From assembly GCA_025617745.1 (NCBI GenBank), contig CM046867.1, positions 26,962,705-27,026,704 on the forward strand: a stretch of 64,000 nucleotides of DNA, read 5' to 3'. The notes under the pieces are model-generated. The model was not told the origin of the DNA, made no database searches, and worked only from the letters and a program-made list of their open reading frames with translations. Shown piece by piece: positions 14,001 to 26,000 of this stretch; positions within the stretch are counted from its first letter, which is position 1, and each line of letters starts with the position of its first letter. This DNA is from Heliocidaris erythrogramma. Taxonomy: Eukaryota; Echinodermata; Echinoidea; Camarodonta; Echinometridae. A program made the translations under genes and the position numbers.

Positions 14001-17000
14001 ATTTTGTTTTTGGATAGCAGCATAAATGATCTAAATGTACTTCATGTCTAAGACTTTAGATACTCAATAGAGCAATATATACAAGCTTTTGTAAAATTCA
14101 GGTACTTCAGCAATATACAAAATTTTGTAAAATTCATGCAAGTACCTGTTCTATTTGTTTCTTTTTTTCTGCCAGGGTCTGGTTCACTATGAATCTTTGA
14201 GCCAACATGATACTCACTAGTAAATATAAAATAATCTAAAACCTTTGACATCATTGACAACTGACATTCCCCCAAATGCTAAAAAGCAAGCATATGACTG
14301 AGACTAGCAACCAGTGGACCTACATACATGTACATGTAGGTAAATGAGGATTCATGCCTTACAAAATGGCACTAGCACATGAACTTGCTTTCAAACCCCA
14401 AGACCTCCAAGTGTATTAAAGACTACTGCTCAACCACTGATGCATCACAACTCAATAAATATGAAATTATGTTTTTAATTAAAGCGGTATAGTAAATATT
14501 GTGTATAGCGCAGTATAAGTGACCATTATTTTGAAAATTATAATTACATGTATGCATTATTGTGATGTACAGTATAGGAGAAGATTAGACAACTTAATTT
14601 GCTTTTAAAGTTTTCCCCTGATACAGTTTTGCACCTTCCTATTTCCCCCACAAAAAAAAAAGAAAAGAAAAGAGAAAGTAGTTACATTTGAAAGCAATCA
14701 GGTCATTTTGGTGATTTATTACCCTGGACATTGATTGATTGCAATACAAAGTCATCCTTGCTTTATTTAGCTAAAAATCAAGCCTGCGATTCCACTCTGT
14801 CATTTATAGTCCTCCTTTCAATTACAAAGTCCTCCTTTTTGCCGCATGGCAAAGTACAATTAAGGTTCATCAAATGGCAAGTCATGTAACTATATGGGAG
14901 CTCTGAAGCTCCTTGTGCATATTGTACTTTAAATCTGGACAAACAAATAAAAAAAAAGAAGAAAGATAAAGCCAAGGCCAATATCATTGTAATATCAGTT
15001 GGTATAGGGTTTGCTTTGATTGGCACACAACAGACACAAAACATTTCCCTAAGCTGGGTTGGTATTTAATTTGTTTGTGATATCATTCACTTGGTTTGAT
15101 AATGCCAAATAACAGGAGATGGAGGGACAAAAATCAATTATTGTTGTTCTTGGATTGGTCAAGAACAATTCATGTGATTAATCAGAATTCTAATGGAAAA
15201 AAGTAATTCCTCTGGGAGAAAATAGGTTCTGTAACGTTGCAATTTTCAGAGAAAGATTGTTTTTTACGATTTTGCCTCTGACTTTTCACTACCATCACTC
15301 TTCATTATAAAAAGCCAAGATATAGTTTTTGTAATGGTAGTGTAATGTCCAATTTAAAAGTACTTTGATTTTTTTGATTTAAAAAAAAAAAGTTCCTGAT
15401 AGACACCTACTGAGGCAAAATGCTTGAAATTACTGCAAGAAGTAACTGCCTCATTGTGGTTTCCTTATTAAAATCAAATTTCAGAATGCCACTGATAAGT
15501 GGAGACATTGTTGACAATGTTGACAATTGTGTCGTAATCATCATAGATATCATCATAACTAAGGGAGTGATGTACAAAAGTTGGGCATTACCTTGGTGAT
15601 TGTAATTATGACCACTCTTATTTTATTTGTAGCAATTTATTCTTGCTGCTTTAACACACACAAAAAGATGTACCGGTACATTGTACACTTTGGGACAAGA
15701 GATGGGGTAGTTTGTATCTGAAGCCTGATGGGTCATTCTGTGTCACATCACACAATGGGTTAAACCCTACTATCTTTAAACTGTCACACATTTGTAATGG
15801 GCTATAGTTATAATTTTAGGGTTTAGCTCCATCAGCCAAATGATTTTCACTATGGCATGCAATCCACAGGCATAATGGCCAAACAACTGACATTTTTTAG
15901 TTTGTAAATAACCATATCTCTAATACCAGATTGAATTTGGTGATACTGACATATTTAGAAAGATAATTAAACAAGTAATCTAAATCTGCTATTGTTTTCC
16001 ATGTCCATACAACATAATGTTCAATGAACTCTTGACCTTTACTTTAACCTTGAAATTCATCTTGAGAGTCAGGGGATATCAACATAAATTTTCTGCATCA
16101 TACAAAAACTAGAAATATCACTGAAGATGATGATTAATACCCCCGCCCCGTGAGAACAGCCTTTCTTGACTTTTGGTCGAAAACTGAGGAAGTAGTTCAA
16201 TCCGCAAGATTTTTCCCTGATTTACTGCCATAGATATGCCGTTTCCATGGCAACGCAGCTTCCGACACATCAAAAAAATATGTTGTACACATCTTCCCAG
16301 TTAGACCAAAGTGTGTACCAAATTTCATGACTTTCGGTCGAAAACTGAGGAAGTAGTTCGATCCGCAAGGCGTTTCCTTGATTTTCTGCCATAAATATGC
16401 AGTTACCATAGCAACGCAGATTCCGACTCATCCGAAAAATATGTCTTGCACATCTTCCCACCAAGACCAATGTGTGTACCAAATTTCATGACTTTCGGTC
16501 AAAAACTGAGGAAGTAGTTTGATCCTTGATTTTCTGCCATAAATATGCCGTTACCATGGCAACGCAGATTCCGACTCATCCGAAAAATATGTCTTGCACA
16601 TCTTCCCATCAAGACCAATGTGTGTACCAAATTTCATGACTTTCGGTCAAAAACTGAGGAAGTAGTTCGATCCGCAAGATTTTTCCCTGATTTACTGCCA
16701 TAGATATGCCGTTTCCATGGCAACGCAGCTTCCGACACATCAAAAAAATATGTTGTACACATCTTCCCAGTTAAACCAATGTGTGTACCAAATTTCATGA
16801 CTTTCGGTCGAAAACTGAGGAAGTAGTTCGATCCGCAAGGCGTTTCCTTGATTTTCTGCCATAAATATGCCGTTACCATGGCAACGCAGATTCCGACTCA
16901 TCCGAAAAATATGTCTTGCACATCTTCCCATCAAGACCAATGTTTGTACCAAATTTCATGACTTTCGGTCAAAAACTGAGGAAGTAGTTCGATCCGCAAG

Positions 17001-20000
17001 CTGTTTTCCTTGATTTTCTGCCATAAATATGCCGTTACCATGGCAACGCAGATTCCGACTGATCCGAAAAATATGTCTTGCACATCTTCCCACCAAGACC
17101 AATGTGTGTACCAAATTTCATGACTTTCGGTCAAAAACTGAGGAAGTAGTTCGATCCGCAAGATTTGCAACGGACCGACCGACCGCCCGACCGACCGCCC
17201 AACCATCGACTGATTCCAGTATACCCCCTTCAAACTTCGTTTGGCGGGGGTATAAAAATTGGAGAAATTTGAGAAATTGGAGATGTTTGATTTCCAGCTT
17301 CTCGTCAAGTTATAGGATCTTTATTATCAGTAAATTCTTTCACATAACACAGAATATAGAATCTTTGATCTATTTTTCCACATAACACACAGAATATAGA
17401 ATCTTTGATCAATTCTTTCACATAACACACAAAATATAGAATCTTTGATCTATTCTTTCACATAACACACAGAATATAGTCTTTGATCAATTCTTTCACA
17501 TAACACACAGAATATAGAGTCTTTGATCAATTCTTTCACATAACACACAGAATATAGAGTCTTTGATAAATCTTCCACATAACACACAGAATATAGATTC
17601 TTTGATCAATTCTTCCACATAACACACAGAATATACATTCTTTGATCAATTCTTTCACATAACACACAGAATTTAGAATCTTTGATCTATTCTTTCACAT
17701 AACACACAGATTATAAAATCTTTGACCAATTTTCTTGCATAAAACATAAAATACAGATTCTATTTTAACAACTTCATGAAAAGGAAGATTATAAAATTTC
17801 AGAAAATTGAACACTGCAAATATATGTAACAGAAGATAATGCAAAAAGATAAGCAAATAAACACTGTATGATTGATTTATTTTGGTTGGTTTAATTTTCT
17901 TTTGTTCCCGGAACACCTGATTTCTCTATTCTGTGCATGTGCATTAATTCTTGTGGGAATCAATCTCAAAAGCTCCTTCCCTTCCCGTATCAAATACATT
18001 TATATCCAGCCAAGATTGTTCAACATTTTCTTGGTCGTAAAAGTAGTGGAAAGCCAAAGACTCTTACCTCCATAGCATCTAGAGACATGTTGCAGGAGAT
18101 TTCAAACTTCTTCACTAAAAGTTGTTCTTGAATGTGATAGATACAGATGTGCTTGGAGCGGCCAGCTGCTAAGATGTAACATCCATCAGCAGAATAACAC
18201 AGAGTTGTGAAAGACCTGCCATAATGACATCACATGAAAAGAGAAGGTGAGAAAAAGTAGAAGAAACAGTAGAGGAAATGAACTACATGGTAAACACAGC
18301 ACTGAATACAAAATGATTTGATTAACATGGAATGCAAAGCACGGATCTGCCCCGTGTACATCTGGGACACGCTGACTCCCAATAATCCTCATGTAAATAT
18401 GCAATCAGCAAGAGAGACCTTGAACATACTCTACGATAATTCTTATAATTGTATGAGAAACTGACATATTTATTCAATTTGTGTACTACATGTATTTAAA
18501 TATTTTAAATGTTATTCAGTTTATGCAGTCGAAGTGTTGCTTCTGTAAAAACCAAAACAATAAACTTGAATCTGAAGAACTAGTTATGTGATTGCCTTAT
18601 TAAAGCAACCTTGAAGTTATTGGAAAGGTTGATAAAGTGGTACTCAAGAAATGTGCATACTGGTATTATTAAGTTTTTTCAATCATCAAACTGATAAGAA
18701 AGTGACACAATCTTGTTATAAATCACAACATAAAGCACCTCACACATGTACCGGTATATGTGGCATGAAATTTGGCTTTAATTTTAAGCTATTTCTAGTC
18801 ATGTTACAATTCAATAGCAATCCTTTCCAGGCGACATTTTACTGTGATATTTTTTTAAAAAACAGGAATAAAAGAAGGAGAAAGCTCACTATTCTGTTTT
18901 CACCTTTATTATCTCTTTTCTTCCCAGAAGGAAGTATTGAACCTACGCAGACATACAGGATGTACATGCACCCATGTAAGTTGTATTGATTTTTATTGAG
19001 CCTTCAATTCCAAGCTGTGTCTTTCCTGCATACATTGCTTGCATCAATGTCTATGTTGTCTTTAACTTGCATAACATGGCAAAAAAATGCCTGATATGTA
19101 CAAACTTATTAAAAGAATCAAATCACTTTACAGTTTTTTTTTTGTTGCTTCCTCATGTTTGCTTAAAAACTGCCCCTGGTGCCCCCTCAATTTGTGTACC
19201 ATGCCAATGTGGCAAGGTGTACATCAGAGAGACAGGACACAGCCTCAAAACCAGACTTAAGGAACATCAGACCAGCTTTAAACACAGCGATTGGGACAAG
19301 TCGGCAATTGTCACCCTATCGACTGGCCCAATATGAAACTCTTCACCTCCATCAAACACTGGTACACCAGATGAGTTCGAGAAGCCATCAAAATACATCA
19401 ACATAATACAGTACCACAGGACAGCGGACTAGTCATCAACGACATTTGGCAACCTCCCCTAAACAGACGTACATCTCAACATTAAACTGCATTACAACCC
19501 CCCCCCTAACACAACACCCCACTTCACGCCAATCGATAATCTCTAAACAGATTAATGGACCAGACAGGAAACGACTAACAATAGACTTAGACATTTGCGC
19601 GGCAAACTTCTGACACAGACACACATTTAGACCACGCAAACGTAAGCCATGCCCACTACCGCTAACGGACCAATCAGAGGCCCGGAATGGTGAACACGGG
19701 CTCACACGGAAACGGTACCCCGGTCCGCACAACTGCATAAATACTCGGCGCACTGCAGTTTTCCTCGAGTTAATCTCCTGACGGTGAACAGAGCACACTG
19801 TTCGAAACGCGTTGAGACAGATATACTCCTTTACCGTATTAAAGATTGCTGTAGTTCGGAAACTCTCTTTCAGAACTACTCTACAGAGGAATACAAACAG
19901 TTCTTTTCAGAATTACTCTCTCCGAACTTCTCTGACCTGCTCGGAACTTTCCTAATCTCGATCACTCTTTCTTCCTTTTTCTTATTTCCTCTTTCCATTT

Positions 20001-23000
20001 CACTTCATTTTTGGTGTACAAACACCGAAAAAAGAAAACCAAAATTAGTCTTCTGTAAGTGTTTCATTTAATTTCATTCTGTTTCTCTTCCCTTTCCTTT
20101 CACTTCTCTTAAATTCCTCTAAACACCCCATAAGTGGGTTATTTTTCACAGAGGCTCCCACATGGTGTTACTAAAAACCTTCAATTGTGAAAATGTATTT
20201 AAATGTTTTAAATCTTATTCAATTTATGCACAGTCAAAGTGTTGTTTCTGTTAAAACAAAAACAATAAACTTGAATCTGAAGAACTATAGTTATGTGATT
20301 GCCTTATTAAAGCAACTTTGAAGTTATTGGAAAAGGTTTATAAAGTGGTACTTAGGAAATTTGCATACTGGTATAAGTATAAAAAATTAAGTGACACAAT
20401 CTTGTTATAAATCACAACATAAAGCATCTAACACGGACATTTCAATGTGGCATTAAAATTTGGCTTTAATTTTAAGCTATTTCTAGTCATGTTACAATTC
20501 AATAGCAATCCTTTTCACGGGACATTCTACTGTAATTTTTTTTTAACAGGAATAAAAGAAAGAGAAAGCTCACAATTCTTTTTTTCACCTTTATTATTTC
20601 TTTCCTTCCCAGAAGGAAGTATTGAACCTACGCAGACATACAGGATGTACACGTACCCATGTAAGTTGTATTGATTTTTCTGAGCCTTCAATTCCAAGCT
20701 GTGTCTTTCCCTGCATACATTGCTTGCATCAATGTCTATGTTGTCTTTAACATGCATAACAAGGGAAAACAATGTACAAACTTAATAAAAGAATCAGATC
20801 ACTTTACAGTTTCTTTTGTTTTGCTTCCTTATGTTTGTTTAAAAACTGCCTCTGGTGCCCCCTCTCCCCCCCCCCCCCACCTCAAAGTGCAGGATATGTT
20901 CTTCACCAAAATAACCAGCAGCAAAGTCCTTGTCTTAATGGGAGACATAATGAAACATATTTATCTTTGTCCATCAATGTGCCAGTAGAGGAGGAATGGT
21001 ATAATTAGTGAGCAAGCTTATATCGAGTTGACCCCTTTTGACCTCGCAAATTCTTGCATTTCCCGTGATCTACGTAAAGTTGTTTACAAATACAAGCAGA
21101 AAAATAATGTATTAAACACCACTTCTTGTAAACAAAGTTTGAAAAATGATTAAATATAGAGGTAACTTTCACAACAATACTGCAAAATCAAAGTGAGACC
21201 AACGAAAATTGAAATTTTAGCGATATTTCCTCGGTTACAAACAAAAAATGTTACCTGCTAAACTTCCCCTAAAATTCCTCATTTTTGTTAGATTCGCAGG
21301 CAAATCACTTTCATGAATCAATAAATTGTACATTTTTCTACAACCGTATAGTATTTACTTGAGCTGGATTTTCTACAATAGAGTTGTGTCAGAAAAAAAG
21401 GATCTCAGTGTCAAATTCACTGAGGCTGACATAACAGAAAAATATTACAACCTTGTCCCACGCATTGAAATCTGTTTACAGATGTGCTGTGCGAATTGTG
21501 TGAGTGAGCGATCCATGGGCCATGCGCATATGTGCAATTCATGAATGGGCTGACTACAGCTGACTCAAGAATATCATATATGCAGATCGTGAATTTGTTA
21601 TCACTGCGCATAATCTGCTGCTCCAAATTGCTGCAAGATATTGTGTAAAAAGACGTAATATCTCTGCAAACAGGGATGTAAAATGTAAAATGTAAAACAG
21701 GGATGTAAAATATTTGACGAACGCAGTGATTCAGTCAAGTGTAGGTGTCCGAACGTAATCGCTCAAGAATACTCCGTTCGCATCCTTCTCCTCTGTCCAT
21801 TTCCAATTCCACTTATTCTTGATTCCTATGTCGATTTTCGCTATATTTGTAGTCCTGTCCACTTCCATTTTGATTTTTTATTCCAATAAGAGCCAAAAGA
21901 AAATCAGGAAACGATTAAAAAACGCTATCAGTATCACAAAGTCGTAAACTTCCATGTATCTGTGCAGCGCGACAGTACACATACAGCGCAATATCGCTGT
22001 GCACGTGTGCTGGCGCTAGCTTCGCAATGCGGTCGTCCTGACAATGCATTCCAGAACGTATAGTCTCGTACATCAGTCCACTTTTCCTGTCGCCGCACGT
22101 TCAAAATACAAAATCATTACGTGGCTGTCACGCAAATTTTAGTAAAGCGCATGGTTTTACAGTCCATGGCATTTGTCCACACATACTCGTTACCAGGATT
22201 TTTATACAAAATTCGTGCTGTGCGCACGAGAACCACTTCACGCTATATTAACATACTTCGTATGAAACGGCCCGTACAAGACTATATTTCATTTGCAAGA
22301 TTTTTTTCCGCCACTAGGTTAATGCACACGAAAGTACGATAATGCCTTCAACACATAACATGTCACAGAAAAAACCCGGAAATGTTACTGAACTGGGCTA
22401 TTTTACGCCATGAAAATACTGGGGGGGGGCCTCGGAGGCCCCCCCCCCCCCCATTGATCTCGGAAACGCAATGTCCAACGAACTTGAAAATTTGCATGTC
22501 GATAGATCTTCACATGCTGAATCTGATGGTGTGATTAATTTTAATCAATTATGCAAATTTGAATAATTAGCTAATTAATTATTCATAATGCATATTTTAT
22601 GCATTTTTGGGATATTTTCATAATTTCAGCCTAAACAAGTAGAAAACTACATGAAAACTGTAATGAAGAATAATGTTTCCCAAATGTGAAATAAATCAAT
22701 TCTTATATATTTGTATGTGTACAACAACAAAAAAACTTTTTTGTCCTTATGTTTTGTATTGTTTTTATTTCTTATGTTTTCTATTGTTTTATATTCCTTA
22801 TGTATATCATTGTTTCTAAAATTTGCCCAATTTATCTCAGAACAATATAGAAGCACGAATCAAGTGGAAAACCAATTCCTGAGCAAGATTCATAAAGAAA
22901 TGCAAGCCATTGTCTATTGACAGCATGTACATGTAACTGCACACAAATATATGGAGCGATTAGCAATTTTAATGACATGCGCATACTAATTAGCATATAA

Positions 23001-26000
23001 CGCCCCCTAGGTATGTCTGATATGGACAAATGTGGTATCAAAACGTGCGCAAGACTTCAGGGAAAAAAGTCATGAAGCGAGAATCCGAAATTGCCAGCGG
23101 TCGCGATGCAATCACCAAAAATACGGAGGGGGGGGCCTCCGAGGCCCCCCCCAGTGCAGTTAGGGTTAAATTTTAAAAAATCTGGAAGTCTTACATCCCT
23201 GTGCAAAGAAAGAAGTGACATCAGTGAAACTTTCTCTAAATATGGAATATACACCATGCTCATAAGGAAATGAAGTTTCATGAATATTCATGTATAGGTA
23301 AACTTGTGCCAGAAAATATTGACAGGTAATTTTTGAACGGTTTAATTTCAAAATGTTGCTATAACTTGACAAAACAGACATCACATTTCAGGATTTTTTC
23401 AGACAATCATTTATAACTACAAATTAGTTAATGTGTGAAGTTTTAGCTCATAATTTGTTGAAGTTAGGGTACTTGTTTGGCCATTTTGATGACCGCACAC
23501 ACGTACAAACAGAGTAGTGCATTGGTACTTCAAAGCAAACTGCCCGGTAATCCGATGATAATTGGTGTTCTGCACAAGGGCTGGTGCTTCCTCCTTTAAA
23601 CTAATTCATTGCAAAGACCTGATTTTTTTGTTCTTTGTGTGACAATTTTGAAATTGAAAGAAGGAAGCTTGAAAATGTTAATTACAGTTACATTTCGTCC
23701 TGTCACTGCATCCCATCCTTTCCACATGCTCCAGAAGATGGCATGGAGACCAATGCAGGCAGGGTTTACAGAATACACCGAGCCTGAAATGCACAGGGGG
23801 GGGGGGGAGGTCTTATGAAAATATCAGATGAGATCAGATGAGGCAGACTAAGATGATATGGACACTTAACACAAAGAGAGAAAAGCTACTGGCTACAAAA
23901 AAAAAGTGGAGTTACAATCGCTATCCTGTGGCAGACCATAGAATACGTGTGACGGATTCGGGCAGAGGGTATGAGACACTAAACCTCGTTAATGGGAATA
24001 CGAGAGACTGGGATGCATGTATATCAAACCTCACAATGTAGGGAAACTGGACAATGAATGGACAGTATAATAATGAAACAATTTCACAAAATTGCAATAA
24101 TGTCTCTAGTAAGCCTGAGTCGAATCGATTGGTTGGCCGGTGTTCGATCGAAGACATCGAATCCCGATTTCGTTTTGGCAAAACCGGTGCATCGATTTGT
24201 AGTCCGCCAGATTTTTGACTACCGTAGCCACCATGAAAAAAGCAAATAAAAAAAGAAACTCCGAACATACACCATACTAGCAGAGAACGTGAAGGCGACT
24301 TCAAACTGTTGGCTAACTTTCGCTAATTCGCTCGCGGAGGACGTCGCGCTTTACCTGTGCTTTCTCTATGGAAAAATCGTTTTGTTGTTACGAACTGAAG
24401 TTTACGATAATATTCTTGCACTCTCTCTGCATTGTCAATTTGACAATTGTATTAATTGAACATGATATATACGGGCATGAGTACGAGTGTTTCTACTTAA
24501 TTCGCAATAATTATCACGCTCTCATCAAATTGGCAATTACTTCTTGATCTGAAGCTGAATGAAGTCGAGTCATGAGCGACGAAAAGTTTATTTCGTATTG
24601 TTGTTTTTTTTGCATCGAACAAACGTGTTCCATTCAGCTCTCCAAAGACAAAGTAAGATTATTAATTCTTTGAATGTGAATCATTGTCGGATGTGTCGAC
24701 AATGAGCATCGCTTCGTGCGACACTATATTTTGGCTAGCCATACGGACTAGAAACGTGAGCTTTTGGCTCGTCCGCTGTGATTTTTACTAGCCATTGGCT
24801 AGCGGGCTAACGTTAATGTCGAGCAGAGAGCGAGAGCCCATACATACATGTATGCATGCCCGCGATGCCAGCGGACCGGTCACCGGTGCACGGTGCATGC
24901 ACTGCGTGCAACTCTGTTTTCACCGCCCATCATTTATCGATTCACCGGTATTCGATCGAATCAAAGCCGTCGAATCCCGGTTTATGAAATATTCGATATG
25001 ACTCAGGCTTAGTCTCTAGCACGAGTTACAGAGTCCCAGTGGTTATTACGACAGTTGAATAAAAAGTTGAAATTACAAGCAAAATGACTACAAGAGAAGG
25101 TGCTTACTTTGCAGCAGAAGATGTCTTTGCAGTGACCACATCATCACTCCTACGACCACTACCCAGGTCTTGCTTGCCTTCAATAGAACCTATCTGGACA
25201 GCTGTTTGGACATCCCAAAATGTTATTTGGTAGTCCAATGTAGCTACTGCAAGCTGCTCACCATTTGGGCTTATTGCAACAGTCATACCTGGAAGCAAGC
25301 AAAGAATACAAGAGTAAAAGGGGTCACATAGTAAGATAGGCAGAAAAGTCAGTTTCTTTTGTAATTTCATCTGACCCCATCCCAATCACTGTCCTTTCAT
25401 ATTTCCCTTGAATTTTATTCTTTCATTGTTTATGTCTTTCATTGTTATGCATATTCCCTAAATCAAATACATACATTGTACTTGTAATCTATTACAATGT
25501 ACAAACTTTATACCTCTACGAAACTATAATTGTATGCAAAGTGGGATATGACACCCCAAATTTCATTTTTATAGTACAACAACAAAAAATTGTAAGAAAT
25601 ACAAAGCTGAAAAAAAAGGATTTTTATGATTTATTGGTAATAAAATAACAATTACTGTCAAAATTTATACTTTGGATCCTGAATGACATTGGCAAGAGTA
25701 TATATCCCCAGCAATTTGGCAACTGGCATGTTATGTCTACAAACTATTATCTACCAAGTCTCATGGAATACCTGCACAAGCTCACTAGTCAATATCCTAC
25801 AGTGACCAGTCTTCACTTCAGCCCAAGACCAAACACTATACAGTGAAAACTCACTATAACGTGGACATTGGGAGCATGAAAATTACCTTGTTATATCAGG
25901 AATCTCCTTATATCAGGGTAAAAAAAAAGGAACATTAAGACTTGGGACAAGCAAAATTACCTTCTTATATCAGCAATCTCCTTATATCAGGGTAAAAAAC

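Larger units (their letters stand above)
9072..18067. other. PWP2 intron 14 (9 kb, the largest)
   Basis: No exon seen. It holds a GA-rich microsatellite (9911-10016), a hairpin-ended repeat fragment (12020-12325), a complete hairpin-ended tandem-repeat element (16138-17254) and a 40-bp minisatellite (17335-17740). Between 10.1 and 12.0 kb and 12.4 and 16.1 kb I see only AT-rich sequence without structure I can name. Confidence 0.7.
18216..25107. other. PWP2 intron 13
   Basis: Holds two about 700-bp direct repeats flanking a Penelope-like remnant (18491-20864), two G-rich hairpins (22.4 and 23.1 kb) and a 902-bp TIR element (24110-25011). The stretches 20.9-22.3 kb and 23.2-24.1 kb show no feature I can name. 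No exon seen. Confidence 0.7.

Noticed and set aside
16197-17385. Several overlapping 70-125 residue ORFs
   Set aside because: They repeat the same peptide because they lie in the about 160-bp tandem units of a mobile element.
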